Part shown: positions 1-8,182 of the stretch, one piece after another
How the letters are laid out: each line of letters opens with the position of its first letter
How positions within the stretch are numbered: position 1 is the first letter of the stretch
Assembly: GCA_964606695.1 (NCBI GenBank)
Contig: CAZSHG010000019.1
Coordinates: 1-60,625 of the forward strand
Reading direction: 5' to 3'
Source: CAZSHG01 sp964606695 [NCBI: uncultured bacterium]
GTDB lineage: Bacteria > UBP14 > UBA6098
Length of the DNA: 60,625 nucleotides
Made by a program: the position numbers and the translations under genes
Notes under the pieces: model-generated
What the model saw: only the letters and a program-made list of their open reading frames with translations
Databases searched by the model: none
Told to the model about the DNA's origin: nothing

Positions 1-131
1 AACTCCTCGACTATTTCCCAGGGAAAATCCCCCGTCCGGTCGTAATGCTCGCGAACCGGCAGTATTTTCTCCTCTGCAATCCTCCTTGCGAGGTCTTTTA
101 TCATCAATTGTTCTTCGCTAAATCCCGGCAT
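1..131 (-). CDS. Acyl-CoA dehydrogenase, N-terminal fragment (cut by window edge)
   Basis: Only the first 43 codons lie in the window; the gene runs off the left edge. The translation MPGFSEEQLMIKDLARRIAE followed by a GDFPWEI segment is the characteristic N-terminal alpha-helical start of the acyl-CoA dehydrogenase family, FAD enzymes that oxidise the alpha-beta bond of acyl-CoA thioesters. The ATG at 131-129 has a strong AAGGAGG seven bases upstream, which fixes the start. It follows the HicB-like gene on the same strand after 73 bp, so it could be the tail of the long operon or have its own promoter. The substrate (short, medium or branched chain) cannot be judged from this piece. Confidence 0.8.
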   Translation of the reverse strand, partial: MPGFSEEQLMIKDLARRIAEEKILPVREHYDRTGDFPWEIVEE

Positions 132-204
132 TATCGCCTCCTTGTCCTCGATAAATTAAGAATCTCTGTATTTCGATATTAATCTTCGTTTGAAAGTTTC
201 TGAA

Positions 205-420
205 TTATTCCTCATCGACTTCAAACTCAATCAGTTCTGTTTCGGTTCCCTCCGGTGGAACACCTTCCTCTATCATCAGAAAATACGCATCGTAGAGGTT
301 GCCAATCAATTCGTCCAGCGTTTTCCCCTGATTGAAGAGCCCCGGGAACTCCACTATCCTTCCGACGAACCAGTCGTCTTCGCGCCAGTATTCCAGAGTA
401 TAAACTTTGATATCGTCCAT
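205..420 (-). CDS. HicB-like small protein (UPF0150 fold), solitary
   Basis: A 71-residue protein with the pattern of the HicB/UPF0150 partial RNase H-like fold: a beta strand with aromatic residues (YTLEYWREDDWFVGRI), the 'FPGL' turn, then a helix of the form LDELIGNLYDAYFLM. In toxin-antitoxin pairs this fold binds and neutralises HicA, but there is no HicA-like gene beside it and the protein lacks a DNA-binding tail. Start ATG at 420 is preceded by AAGGAGT. It lies 21 bp after the VOC gene, so co-transcription with the ribosomal/fatty acid operon is likely. Solitary HicB-like proteins of this size are common in bacterial genomes and most have no known role. Confidence 0.7.
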   Translation of the reverse strand: MDDIKVYTLEYWREDDWFVGRIVEFPGLFNQGKTLDELIGNLYDAYFLMIEEGVPPEGTETELIEFEVDEE

Positions 421-441
421 TTTAACTCCTTAAAAACTGAA

Positions 442-873
442 TTATTCTCCACCCTCTTCTTCATAATAAAGCTCGACCGTATTCCCCATGGGATCCATAA
501 CGGTAAATCCCCAGTATGATTCCTGCCTCCATTCCGGTTCCATACTGAAAAGCTTTGCACCGGATGCTTTCAATCGCCCAATAATCTCCTCAAAATCCTC
601 TTTAGGGAGCTCGATTGACCAGGAAGTAATAGCGAACTCACCACCGTTATACCCGGGTTGAGCCGCCCAACCGTCAATTATCGGCAGTTTTTCGTCCGAC
701 CTGAACCACATAAACTGAAATCCTTCGCTCTGGTAAACGATCCATCCCCACTCCTCGTCGTTCCGGTAACTGACCTCTTCTAATCCAATCAATTCAGAAT
801 AGAAACGGCGTATCTCGTCAATATCATTGCAGAAATTGAAAATGAACCGGATGTTGATTCCTGTTTTATCCAT
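442..873 (-). CDS. VOC (glyoxalase/bleomycin resistance) superfamily protein
   Basis: A 143-residue single-domain protein with paired beta-alpha-beta-beta-beta modules of the vicinal oxygen chelate superfamily. The first module starts IRFIFNFCNDIDEIRRFYSE (residues about 8-27) and the second ends with the diagnostic DPMGNTVELYYEEE tail. A Glu in the last strand (VELYY) is where VOC enzymes usually bind metal. The other metal ligands are not obvious, so it may be a non-enzymatic binding protein. It begins 7 bp after the rnc stop codon with a GGAG ribosome site, so it is translated from the same message. The substrate is unknown. Confidence 0.8.
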   Translation of the reverse strand: MDKTGINIRFIFNFCNDIDEIRRFYSELIGLEEVSYRNDEEWGWIVYQSEGFQFMWFRSDEKLPIIDGWAAQPGYNGGEFAITSWSIELPKEDFEEIIGRLKASGAKLFSMEPEWRQESYWGFTVMDPMGNTVELYYEEEGGE

Positions 874-880
874 TTTGCTT

Positions 881-1612
881 TCACTCCATTATAGTATTTT
901 CTTTTTCCGAATTAAGCAGGTATTCGAGAGCCTCTTTCGCCGCCGACTGCTCAGCCGCTTTTTTACTAAACCCGGTTCCCCTGCCGATTTCTCTCTGACC
1001 GAGGATTACCGCGATTTCGAAAACCTTTTCGTGATCCGGGCCACTTTCCTTTATCAATGAATACTGAGGAACTGCGCCCCTGGCCTGCAAGTATTCGAGT
1101 AATTTACCTTTATGATTTATATGTCTCTCTGACCGCAATTGAAAATGCATATCCGCAAGATGGAACTTTTTAATAAATTCCCTTGCTACCTTTAATCCGC
1201 TGTCAAGGAAAATCGCCCCGATAATCGCTTCGTAAGCGTCGCTTAATATAGAATCCTTGTCTCGCCCGCCCGATTCTTCTTCTGAAGGCGACAACAATAT
1301 CACATCGCCGAGATTTAACTTTCGGGCTTTTATCGCAAGGATTTCGCCGTTAACGAGAATACGCCTGTATTCGGTCAATTCGCCTTCGGGTCTACCCGGG
1401 AATATATTGAAAAGATATTCGGCCACAACAAGCTCGAGAACCGCGTCGCCCAGAAATTCCAGCCGTTCGTTGGAGTCCTCCCGAATTGCATTTTCATCTT
1501 CGTTTATCCACGACCGATGAGTCAATGCCCTTCGGTATAATTTCCTGTTTTTAAATTTATATTCCAGTCGTTTTTCGAGTTGGGTGGGGTATTTTCTCCG
1601 AAAAAACGGCAT
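881..1612 (-). CDS. rnc: Ribonuclease III
   Basis: 243 residues, the normal length for a bacterial class 1 RNase III. The catalytic signature ERLEFLGDAVLELV (about residues 49-62) is intact, and the second acidic cluster DAYEAIIGAIFLD is present near residue 125. A double-stranded RNA-binding domain fills the C-terminus (KGKLLEYLQ ... KKAAEQSAAKEALEYLL). The enzyme processes rRNA precursors and other structured RNAs. Its ATG abuts the fabF stop codon with no spacer. The order acpP-fabF-rnc is a widely conserved bacterial cluster, which supports all three calls. Confidence 0.97.
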   Translation of the reverse strand: MPFFRRKYPTQLEKRLEYKFKNRKLYRRALTHRSWINEDENAIREDSNERLEFLGDAVLELVVAEYLFNIFPGRPEGELTEYRRILVNGEILAIKARKLNLGDVILLSPSEEESGGRDKDSILSDAYEAIIGAIFLDSGLKVAREFIKKFHLADMHFQLRSERHINHKGKLLEYLQARGAVPQYSLIKESGPDHEKVFEIAVILGQREIGRGTGFSKKAAEQSAAKEALEYLLNSEKENTIME

Positions 1613-2845
1613 TTAGTTGATTTTACGAAAGACCAGACAGCTATTATGTCCGCCGAAACCGAAAGAATTGGACATCGTCGCCGACATTTCGGCTTTCGTT
1701 GTCTCGGTGATATGCTTCACTCCTCTGCATCCCGGATCGATGTTTTCCAGGTTGAGGGTCGGCGGCACGATGTTATCGTTAAGGGCTTTAATCGCTACAA
1801 TACCCTCGACTCCCGCGGCCGCACCCAGGAGATGTCCCATCGAGCTTTTTGTCGATGACACCATGGGGCTGTCGTCCCCAAAAACCCTGTTAATCGCCAC
1901 GCACTCGGAAATATCGCCCACCGGAGTCGAAGTCCCGTGTGCATTGACATATCCAATCTCTTCGGGGTCGATTTTTGCGTCTTCAAGGCATTTCAGCATC
2001 ACCCGATAAGCGCCCTCGCCGTCCTCCGGGGGAGCCGTAATATGAAAAGCGTCGCCTGTAGCTCCACATCCGGCAACTTCGCAATATATCTTCGCGCCGC
2101 GGGCTTTGGCGTGTTCGTATTCCTCAAAAACAAGAATACCCGCGCCCTCGCCCATAACGAACCCGTCTCGATCGGCGTCAAAGGGGCGGCTCGCGCGCTC
2201 AGGTTCGTCGTTTCGAGAAGACATAGCCCTGTTCGCGCAAAAACCGGCTATCGCGATCGGGACTATGGGCGCTTCCGCTCCGCCGGTGACGATTATGTCC
2301 GCGCGGCCATATCGAATACTATCGAGAGAACATCCCATCGCGTGACCTGCAGAGGCACATGCGCTCGTAGTAGCGTAATTAGGCCCTTTTAAGCCGTATT
2401 GGATCGAAACGAGTCCGGAAGCGATATCGGCGATCATCATTGTAATAAAAAACGGCGATACCCTGCGGACACCGCGTTCAATAAAGGTCTTATGCTGATT
2501 CTCGAACGTCCCGATACCTCCGATTCCGGTGCCAATAATAACTCCGGCCCTATCGGGATCGAAATTTGCGTCCAATCCGGCGTCTTTCATAGCCTGATCG
2601 GTAGCCCAGAAAGCATAATGAGTATAGGGATCCATTCGGCGCGCTTCTTTTGGATCAAGCAACTCGGCAATATCGAATCCCGCGGGAATTTCCGCCGCAA
2701 TCTGCGTGGGCATTTCGGAGGGATCCCAACGCGAAATCCTATTTACGCCTGGACGGCCCTCCAGGAGGGCCGTCCAGGTGGTATCAACGTCTAAACCGAG
2801 TGGAGTGAGCGCGCCGAGTCCTGTGACAACAACGCGTCGTTCCAT
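1613..2845 (-). CDS. fabF: 3-oxoacyl-[acyl-carrier-protein] synthase II
   Basis: 410 residues, typical for the beta-ketoacyl-ACP synthase II of type II fatty acid synthesis, which condenses malonyl-ACP with acyl-ACP. The active-site Cys is in TTSACASAGH (Cys163). The two catalytic histidines are in NAHGTSTPVGD and SSMGHLLGAAAG, so the Cys-His-His triad is complete. The N-terminus RRVVVTGLGALTPLG is the standard FabF start. It lies 1 bp after acpP and directly before rnc. The sequence runs to a normal glycine-rich end (SFGFGGHN). There is no sign of an additional domain. Confidence 0.98.
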   Translation of the reverse strand: MERRVVVTGLGALTPLGLDVDTTWTALLEGRPGVNRISRWDPSEMPTQIAAEIPAGFDIAELLDPKEARRMDPYTHYAFWATDQAMKDAGLDANFDPDRAGVIIGTGIGGIGTFENQHKTFIERGVRRVSPFFITMMIADIASGLVSIQYGLKGPNYATTSACASAGHAMGCSLDSIRYGRADIIVTGGAEAPIVPIAIAGFCANRAMSSRNDEPERASRPFDADRDGFVMGEGAGILVFEEYEHAKARGAKIYCEVAGCGATGDAFHITAPPEDGEGAYRVMLKCLEDAKIDPEEIGYVNAHGTSTPVGDISECVAINRVFGDDSPMVSSTKSSMGHLLGAAAGVEGIVAIKALNDNIVPPTLNLENIDPGCRGVKHITETTKAEMSATMSNSFGFGGHNSCLVFRKIN

Positions 2846-2846
2846 T

Positions 2847-3083
2847 CTAAGCCTCTTGTTTATCCTCTATATATTTGATAGCGGCGCCGACGCTTCCTAT
2901 TTTCTCAGCATCGGTGTCGGGTATTTCGATGTCGAATTCTTCCTCGAAAGCCATCACAAGTTCAACCTGATCGAGGCTATCGGCCCCAAGATCATCCACG
3001 AAATGAGCTTCAGACTTGACCTGATCGTTGCTAACTCCGAGTTTTTCGACGATAATTTCTTTCACTCTTGATTCTACTGACAT
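2847..3083 (-). CDS. acpP: Acyl carrier protein
   Basis: A 78-residue acidic four-helix protein with the invariant DSL motif at residues 35-37 (Ser36 carries the 4'-phosphopantetheine arm) in the context [15 protein letters not shown]. It shuttles growing acyl chains in fatty acid synthesis and supplies FabF encoded just downstream. It starts 30 bp after the rpmC stop codon; this spacer has a ribosome site (GGGAGGGTTAA) but no hairpin or poly-T, so the gene is probably read from the ribosomal protein promoter. Linkage of acpP to the end of the S10 block is unusual. Confidence 0.98.
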   Translation of the reverse strand: MSVESRVKEIIVEKLGVSNDQVKSEAHFVDDLGADSLDQVELVMAFEEEFDIEIPDTDAEKIGSVGAAIKYIEDKQEA

Positions 3084-3113
3084 TTAACCCTCCCTGTTTA
3101 CCCTTTCTATTTA

Positions 3114-3341
3114 TTATAGGTTAGTTACGCCTATCTTTCGAATACCTGATTTATCTTCGTGAAGAATAGTCTTTATTCTCGCTATTTCCCTGCGAATTTC
3201 TCGAATTCGTTTGGGATTTTTCATTGGCGATACCGCAGTTTGAACTCTGAGATTGAAATGTTCCTCGTTCAATTCACGATACCTCTGGACAAGCTCGTCC
3301 CGGCTCATCTCGCGCAGTTGCCATGTTTTAGTCGTGCTCAC
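3114..3341 (-). CDS. rpmC: Large-subunit ribosomal protein uL29
   Basis: A 75-residue two-helix protein with the family features [19 protein letters not shown] and the C-terminal [19 protein letters not shown]. uL29 sits at the polypeptide exit tunnel. The start overlaps the rplP stop by 4 bp, indicating translational coupling. In most bacteria the next genes are rpsQ and rplN; here the ribosomal gene run ends and acpP follows. An uncharged N-terminal tail of about ten residues (MSTTKTWQL) precedes the usual beginning. Confidence 0.96.
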   Translation of the reverse strand: MSTTKTWQLREMSRDELVQRYRELNEEHFNLRVQTAVSPMKNPKRIREIRREIARIKTILHEDKSGIRKIGVTNL

Positions 3342-3766
3342 AATACACCTCCGGGTTTTTTATCTCTAGTAACGAATCTTGTTTTGAGCGGGAGTTTCCT
3401 TGCGGCAAGTTGCAAGGCTCTTTTAGCTACGCTCTCATCTACACCGGACACCTCGAACATAATCTTGCCTCTTCTGACTACTGCAACCCAGTGGTCCGGT
3501 GCGCCTTTGCCTTTACCCATCCGTGTTTCGGCGGCTTTCTTCGTTACCGCCTTATGGGGAAACACGTTTATCCACACGCGTCCCGTTCTTTTCATATGGC
3601 GCGTCATAGCAATACGCGCGGCCTCGATTTGATTGGCCGTAATCCAGCTATTCTCTATCGCTTTCATACCGTAGTTGCCGAATTCGAGGTGGTTGCCCCT
3701 TGATGCCGCACCGCGATTCTTGCCACGTTGCGGTTTACGGTATTTTGTTCTCTTAGGTATTAACAT
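3338..3766 (-). CDS. rplP: Large-subunit ribosomal protein uL16
   Basis: 142 residues with the full uL16 pattern: [19 protein letters not shown] at the start, RQ-type basic loop region and [18 protein letters not shown] in the middle. uL16 helps position the tRNA acceptor arms and is a late assembly protein. The gene lies 21 bp after rpsC and overlaps rpmC by 4 bp in the S10-type operon. Length and sequence are ordinary. Confidence 0.98.
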   Translation of the reverse strand: MLIPKRTKYRKPQRGKNRGAASRGNHLEFGNYGMKAIENSWITANQIEAARIAMTRHMKRTGRVWINVFPHKAVTKKAAETRMGKGKGAPDHWVAVVRRGKIMFEVSGVDESVAKRALQLAARKLPLKTRFVTRDKKPGGVL

Positions 3767-3787
3767 AATAATCCCCCGTCAGGGCTT

Positions 3788-4549
3788 TTATGACTTCTTG
3801 GTTCGTCTCTTGCTTGATCTTCTGCCTTTTGAAGCGGGTCTTGAACCTTTGCTTCCTCTTGTATTACGTTGTTTCTGCCTTTTCTCTTCGGCGAAGGATT
3901 TTTCCCAATAAGCTCTCATTCCGCCGAGAACCTCGCCGTGGAAAATCCATACTTTGACGCCAACACAACCTGCCGTAGTATGCGCTGTAGCTCTTGCGAA
4001 GTCGATATCGGCACGTAATGTATGTAATGGTATTCGGCCTTCCTTATATTCTTCGGCACGGGCGATTTCTGCGCCGTTGAGTCTTCCGCCGCATTTCACC
4101 TTGATACCCTCCGCGCCGAGACGCATTGCGGACTGGATAGCTCGTTTCATTGCCCGTCGATATGATATTCTGCCCTCGATCTGCTGGGCGATATTCTTCG
4201 CCACCAGAGTCGCATCGACTTCCGGCCTGCGTATCTCGAGAACGTTCAGGTTAACGCCTTTGGAAGATATCTTCTCTATCTCTTTTTTGAATTCTTCGAC
4301 GCGTTGACCGCCCTGACCGATTACCACACCGGGTCTGGCAGTATATACGTTGATCCTCACCTTGCTGGGGCTTCTGAGTATTTCTATCTTCGATACGTCC
4401 GCGTCGGTCAATTCGTTTTTGATGAATTTCCGTAGCTTTATATCTTCAAGAAGATTCTCTCTATACTGGTCCTTGCGTGCGAACCATTTGGAATCCCAGG
4501 TTCTAATGATGCCTGTTCTCAGGCCGGTTGGATGGGTTTTCTGTCCCAA
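3788..4549 (-). CDS. rpsC: Small-subunit ribosomal protein uS3
   Basis: 253 residues. The start [14 protein letters not shown] is diagnostic, the KH domain lies at about residues 40-110 ([17 protein letters not shown]) and the C-terminal domain carries [30 protein letters not shown]. It lines the mRNA entry channel. The last about 35 residues form a very basic, low-complexity tail rich in Lys, Arg, Ser and Gly that lengthens it beyond the usual 210-235 residues. Such tails occur in several phyla. It is 15 bp downstream of rplV. Confidence 0.98.
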   Translation of the reverse strand: MGQKTHPTGLRTGIIRTWDSKWFARKDQYRENLLEDIKLRKFIKNELTDADVSKIEILRSPSKVRINVYTARPGVVIGQGGQRVEEFKKEIEKISSKGVNLNVLEIRRPEVDATLVAKNIAQQIEGRISYRRAMKRAIQSAMRLGAEGIKVKCGGRLNGAEIARAEEYKEGRIPLHTLRADIDFARATAHTTAGCVGVKVWIFHGEVLGGMRAYWEKSFAEEKRQKQRNTRGSKGSRPASKGRRSSKRRTKKS

Positions 4550-4564
4550 GTTTTCCTCCAGTTT

Positions 4565-4909
4565 CTATGACTCGACTTTGTCGAGTTCAATCAAAATATG
4601 ACTTGTTCTATGTTTGAACGGCTTGACCCTACCCTGTGCGCCGGCTTTAAACCTTGCCATCGTTGGGCCGCCGTTGATTTCTATTCTGGATATTAGAAGC
4701 TCATCTTCCTTAACCGGTTCGCCTTCGCGGTTCATGGCATTGGCGATCGCGCTCTTAAGTGCTTTCTGGATGAACTTCGCCCCGCGCTTGTTCACGAAAG
4801 GCAACATCTTCATGGCCTCTTCGGCCTGTTTGCCTCTCACCAGGTCCGCCACCAACCTGAGTTTATATGGCGATATACGTAGGTATTTTGCCTGTGCTCT
4901 GGCTATCAT
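4565..4909 (-). CDS. rplV: Large-subunit ribosomal protein uL22
   Basis: 114 residues with the family start ARAQAKYLRISPYKLRLVADLVRGK and the extended beta-hairpin region (GGPTMARFKAGAQGRVKPF) that reaches into the exit tunnel near the macrolide site. The end ...TSHILIELDKVES is normal. It follows rpsS by 8 bp and precedes rpsC. Nothing unusual is seen. Confidence 0.98.
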   Translation of the reverse strand: MIARAQAKYLRISPYKLRLVADLVRGKQAEEAMKMLPFVNKRGAKFIQKALKSAIANAMNREGEPVKEDELLISRIEINGGPTMARFKAGAQGRVKPFKHRTSHILIELDKVES

Positions 4910-4917
4910 AATATCCC

Positions 4918-5205
4918 CTAACCTGGTTTCTTGGTTTCCTTGGCTTTTTTACCGCCGTGCGCACGGAACATCCGTGTATGAGCGAACTCGCCGAGTTTAT
5001 GCCCGACCATATTTTCCGATATATAGACCGGTATAAACTTATGGCCGTTGTGAATCGCAATAGTATGTCCGACAAATTCTGGGGAAATAGTGGACCTTCT
5101 TGCCCACGTTTTAACGACCTTTTTTTCGCCGCGTTCGTTCATAGCCTCGATTTTGGCCAATAATTTTTCATCGACGTAGGGTCCTTTTTTAAGAGATCTT
5201 GTCAT
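4918..5205 (-). CDS. rpsS: Small-subunit ribosomal protein uS19
   Basis: 95 residues. The start [16 protein letters not shown] and the core [22 protein letters not shown] and [11 protein letters not shown] identify it without doubt. It binds the head of the 30S subunit with uS13, near the A-site tRNA. The gene starts 2 bp after the rplB stop, consistent with coupled translation. Confidence 0.98.
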   Translation of the reverse strand: MTRSLKKGPYVDEKLLAKIEAMNERGEKKVVKTWARRSTISPEFVGHTIAIHNGHKFIPVYISENMVGHKLGEFAHTRMFRAHGGKKAKETKKPG

Positions 5206-5207
5206 TA

Positions 5208-6038
5208 TTACCTCTTGCGCCGTTTCACGATATCCCTATCGGAACTTTTCTTTTTACTTCTTGTTTTATACCCCTTACAGGGTTGCCCCCAGGGCGTAAC
5301 CGGTTGTTTGTAGCCCTTCTGTCTCCCCTCGCCGCCGCCGTGCGGATGGTCGAAGGGATTCATCGCCACGCCGCGCACTCCGGGTCTTCTTCCAGCCCAA
5401 CGTCTCGCGCCGGCTTTGCCGTAAATCGTGTTGGAATGGTCGAGGTTGCCGACCTGTCCGATTGTGGCATAGCAATTTCCGGGGAACTTACGGATTTCGC
5501 CGGACGGCAATTTGATAAGGACTTTTCGCTCCTCACGTCCGACTATCTGAGCTACCGTTCCGGCGGCTCTAACTAATTGTCCGCCTTTGCCGGGTTTATA
5601 TTCTATGTTATGGACACGCGTCCCTACCGGAATACTTCCCATAGGAAGCGCGTTTCCGGGGCGAATTTCGGCGGTCGTTCCGCTCATAAGTTTATCGCCG
5701 ACTCGCACGCCCAGGGGAGCGAGGATATATCTCTTTTCGCCATCGACATAGGCCAGCAAAGCGATAAACGACGAACGATTGGGGTCGTATTCGATCGTCT
5801 TGACACTCGCCGGAATGTCGTGTTTATTCCTTTTGAAATCGATTATCCTGAACCGACGCTTATTGCCGCCGCCCCTCTTACGCACAGTCATACGGCCCGC
5901 ATTATTCCTTCCGCTAATACGTTTCCTCTTTGCCAGAAGGGATTTCTCCGGCCTAACATCCTTACTGATTTCGCTATAAGTAAGGATCTCGCGTGTTCTC
6001 AGAGATGGTGTTGTCGGGCGATATCTCTTGGTTGCCAT
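5208..6038 (-). CDS. rplB: Large-subunit ribosomal protein uL2
   Basis: 276 residues, standard length. The conserved peptidyl-transferase-proximal segment [17 protein letters not shown] includes the invariant His. The N-terminal region has the RNA-binding OB-like domain ([17 protein letters not shown]), followed by the SH3-like domain ([17 protein letters not shown]). It is required for subunit association and peptidyl transfer. It follows rplW by 10 bp. Confidence 0.98.
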   Translation of the reverse strand: MATKRYRPTTPSLRTREILTYSEISKDVRPEKSLLAKRKRISGRNNAGRMTVRKRGGGNKRRFRIIDFKRNKHDIPASVKTIEYDPNRSSFIALLAYVDGEKRYILAPLGVRVGDKLMSGTTAEIRPGNALPMGSIPVGTRVHNIEYKPGKGGQLVRAAGTVAQIVGREERKVLIKLPSGEIRKFPGNCYATIGQVGNLDHSNTIYGKAGARRWAGRRPGVRGVAMNPFDHPHGGGEGRQKGYKQPVTPWGQPCKGYKTRSKKKSSDRDIVKRRKR

Positions 6039-6048
6039 GATAAACTCC

Positions 6049-6339
6049 TTATAAGCCCTCGAATATGGAAATGGAATCGCCTTCCGCCAGTTTTACGATC
6101 GCCTTTTTCCATGAAGACGTTCTACCCACCCAGCGTCCGCGTCGTTTCGGTTTGCCGAGTATATTCGCCGTCCTGACATCGACGACGTGAACCTTGAAAA
6201 GTTCCTCGATGCTTCTGCGAATTTCGGCTTTCGTGGCGTCTTTGAGAACCTTAAAGGTGTAAGTATTCGCTTTCTCGACGGCGTCGTTGATTTTCTCTGT
6301 CAGAAGGGGCTTTATTATGACTTTCCTTGGATTTCTCAT
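6049..6339 (-). CDS. rplW: Large-subunit ribosomal protein uL23
   Basis: 96 residues with the uL23 features PLLTEK near the N-terminus, the [19 protein letters not shown] helix, and the loop [19 protein letters not shown]. It is the docking site for trigger factor and SRP at the exit tunnel. The start overlaps the rplD stop by 4 bp. Confidence 0.98.
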   Translation of the reverse strand: MRNPRKVIIKPLLTEKINDAVEKANTYTFKVLKDATKAEIRRSIEELFKVHVVDVRTANILGKPKRRGRWVGRTSSWKKAIVKLAEGDSISIFEGL

Positions 6340-6974
6340 TTTACGAAAAGCTCCTCGATTTTTGACAGCGCGCCTTTAGTTAAAATGACGCTATCGGTGG
6401 AAAGAACTTGATATGTATTCATTTCGCCGGTAAAAGTTACGTTCACCCCGGGGATATTATTCCCGGCCTTAACGAGGTTCGGTTCGGGGGCGGTAGTAAC
6501 TATGAGGACCTTTCTTCCATGGATACCGGCTTCCTCCAGGATTTTCCTCAATTCCCTTGTGTGATGTCTTTTCGTGTCGATATCTTCCAGGACGAAAATC
6601 TGCTCGTCTCTCGCCCTCGACGACAGAATAGACGCGAGTGCGCGTCTGCGCATTTTTCTCGGCATCCTCTTGCGGTGATTCCTCGGTTCGGGACCGAAGG
6701 TTACCCCGCCGTGCCTCCAGAGCGGCGATCGAATCGTCCCAACACGGGCGCGACCGGTGCCTTTTTGCCTCCAGGGTTTCCTTCCGCCGCCGGACACCTC
6801 CGAGCGGTCTTTAACCTTATGTGTTCCCTGGCGCCTGTTCGCCTTATGGAAGACCATATACTGGTGAACCAGAGCGGAACTCGGCTCGACTCCGAAAACC
6901 ATTTCCGGCAAATCGGTCTGTCCGATTTTTTTGCCCTCGCGATCTAATAGAATTCCCACAGGCATTTCGGTCAC
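6336..6974 (-). CDS. rplD: Large-subunit ribosomal protein uL4
   Basis: 212 residues. The loop that reaches the exit tunnel is recognisable as KVSGGGRKPWRQKGTGRAR-like sequence (here EVSGGGRKPWRQKGTGRAR) followed by the GTIRSPLWRHGGVTFGP segment. The globular domain with the MRRRALASILSSRA helix follows. In gamma-proteobacteria uL4 represses this operon; whether it does here cannot be seen. It overlaps both neighbours by 4 bp. Confidence 0.98.
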   Translation of the reverse strand: MTEMPVGILLDREGKKIGQTDLPEMVFGVEPSSALVHQYMVFHKANRRQGTHKVKDRSEVSGGGRKPWRQKGTGRARVGTIRSPLWRHGGVTFGPEPRNHRKRMPRKMRRRALASILSSRARDEQIFVLEDIDTKRHHTRELRKILEEAGIHGRKVLIVTTAPEPNLVKAGNNIPGVNVTFTGEMNTYQVLSTDSVILTKGALSKIEELFVK

Positions 6975-7588
6975 CTCTTCCTTATAATTATATAACCGTT
7001 ACGAGGTCCGGGAGCTCCGCCTTTGACGAGAATCAGGTTCTCTTCTGGATCGATAGGGATGATTCTGCTTCCTCTCCGGGTAACTTTACGAGCGCCCATG
7101 TGTCCGGCCATGTTCATGCCCTTGAAAACCCTCGACGGCGATGAAGATTGGCCGATGGATCCCGGCGCGCGGAATTTATTAGACTGGCCGTGCGATTTTG
7201 GGCCGCCCTTAAATCCCCATCGTTTAACTCCGCCCTGGAATCCTTTGCCCTTCGAAACTCCCGATAAGCTGACCTTATCGCCAACCTGGAATTGCTCTAC
7301 CGTCAGCAACTGGCCGACCTCGAACTCGGAATCATTATCCAGCCGGATTTCTTTGAGTTTCTTGTAAATTTTAGTTCCGGCGCTCTTGAAATGTCCTAAT
7401 AATGGCTTGGACACCTTCTTCTCGGTTGGGTCGAATCCGAGTTGTATCGCCGTGTATCCATCTTTTTCGCGGGTTTTGACCTGAGTAATCTCGCAGGGCC
7501 CCGCTTTCAGAATCGTAACGGGAACGGCCCTGCCGTCCTTTGCAAATACTGTGGTCATCCCGATCTTTTTCCCAATCAGTCCGATCAT
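6971..7588 (-). CDS. rplC: Large-subunit ribosomal protein uL3
   Basis: 205 residues. The start MIGLIGKKIGMTTVFAKDG and the conserved core GFQGGVKRWGFKGGPKSHGQ are typical of uL3, including the tip that approaches the peptidyl transferase centre with the methyl-acceptor Gln (SHGQS). It lies 29 bp after rpsJ, with a ribosome site, and overlaps rplD by 4 bp. Confidence 0.98.
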   Translation of the reverse strand: MIGLIGKKIGMTTVFAKDGRAVPVTILKAGPCEITQVKTREKDGYTAIQLGFDPTEKKVSKPLLGHFKSAGTKIYKKLKEIRLDNDSEFEVGQLLTVEQFQVGDKVSLSGVSKGKGFQGGVKRWGFKGGPKSHGQSNKFRAPGSIGQSSSPSRVFKGMNMAGHMGARKVTRRGSRIIPIDPEENLILVKGGAPGPRNGYIIIRKR

Positions 7589-7617
7589 TTTATCTCCAAT
7601 TAAAATCGGCAGTGGGG

Positions 7618-7923
7618 TTAAACTATTATCTCAATATCGACGCCCGCCGGAAGCTCGATCTTCATCATAGCATCCACCGTGTCCTGGCTCGCTTCGAGTA
7701 TATCGATGAGCCTCTTGTGAGTGCGGACCTCGAATTGTTCTCTGCTTTTCTTATCGACGTTCGTGCTACGGAGAACGGTGTAAACGCGTCGGTGGGTCGG
7801 TATCGGCACCGGCCCGGAAATCGTGGCTCCCGTCCTTTTCGCAGTCTCGACGATCTCAGCCGCGGATCTGTCGAGTATCACGTGGTCGTAGGCCTGTAGC
7901 TTAATTCTAATGCGCTGGGCCAT
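7618..7923 (-). CDS. rpsJ: Small-subunit ribosomal protein uS10
   Basis: 101 residues, the first gene of the ribosomal block. The sequence [20 protein letters not shown] and the loop [20 protein letters not shown] are diagnostic. It is a 30S head protein and is also NusE, a partner of NusB in antitermination. An AGGAGG ribosome site lies just before the ATG. Elongation factor genes (fusA, tuf), which often precede it, are not here; the next gene upstream is sbcC. Confidence 0.98.
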   Translation of the reverse strand: MAQRIRIKLQAYDHVILDRSAAEIVETAKRTGATISGPVPIPTHRRVYTVLRSTNVDKKSREQFEVRTHKRLIDILEASQDTVDAMMKIELPAGVDIEIIV

Positions 7924-8063
7924 TTTACCTCCTGTGCATCGGCAACTGTTTCAATTCAAAAATCGGAAGCTACAAAACTCCCGTCCTTTTCCGCGGGCGC
8001 TTTGATAACGAGCCTCCACATCTCGTGTTTCGACTCTCAAGTCGCCCCTTCATCGGAAAAAGC
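7924..8063 (-). other. Untranslated leader of the S10-type operon
   Basis: About 140 bases separate the predicted transcription start of the ribosomal operon (near 8063) from the rpsJ ATG. It contains a short inverted repeat (GACT-tgag-AGTC, 8030-8041 on the plus strand) but no clear match to a known ribosomal-protein leader. A long leader before rpsJ is where autogenous control usually acts, so it is worth noting; the function is inferred from position only. Confidence 0.4.
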
Positions 8064-8069
8064 CACGTG

Positions 8070-8098
8070 AATGTAAACGTAGAAGCCCCCGATGTCAA
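8070..8098 (-). promoter_or_regulatory. Sigma70-type promoter of the ribosomal operon
   Basis: On the minus strand a perfect TTGACA (-35, positions 8098-8093) is followed after exactly 17 bp by TACATT (-10, positions 8075-8070). It lies in the only long gap before rpsJ and points at it. This is the best consensus promoter in the window by match and spacing. Confidence 0.8.
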
Positions 8099-8182
8099 GA
8101 AAAAAATTTGAAAAATGCGGTTTTTATTGGAGGGCGGCGAACACTGTAATGTCGGTGGATTCGGTGAAATCTTCGATTTCGC

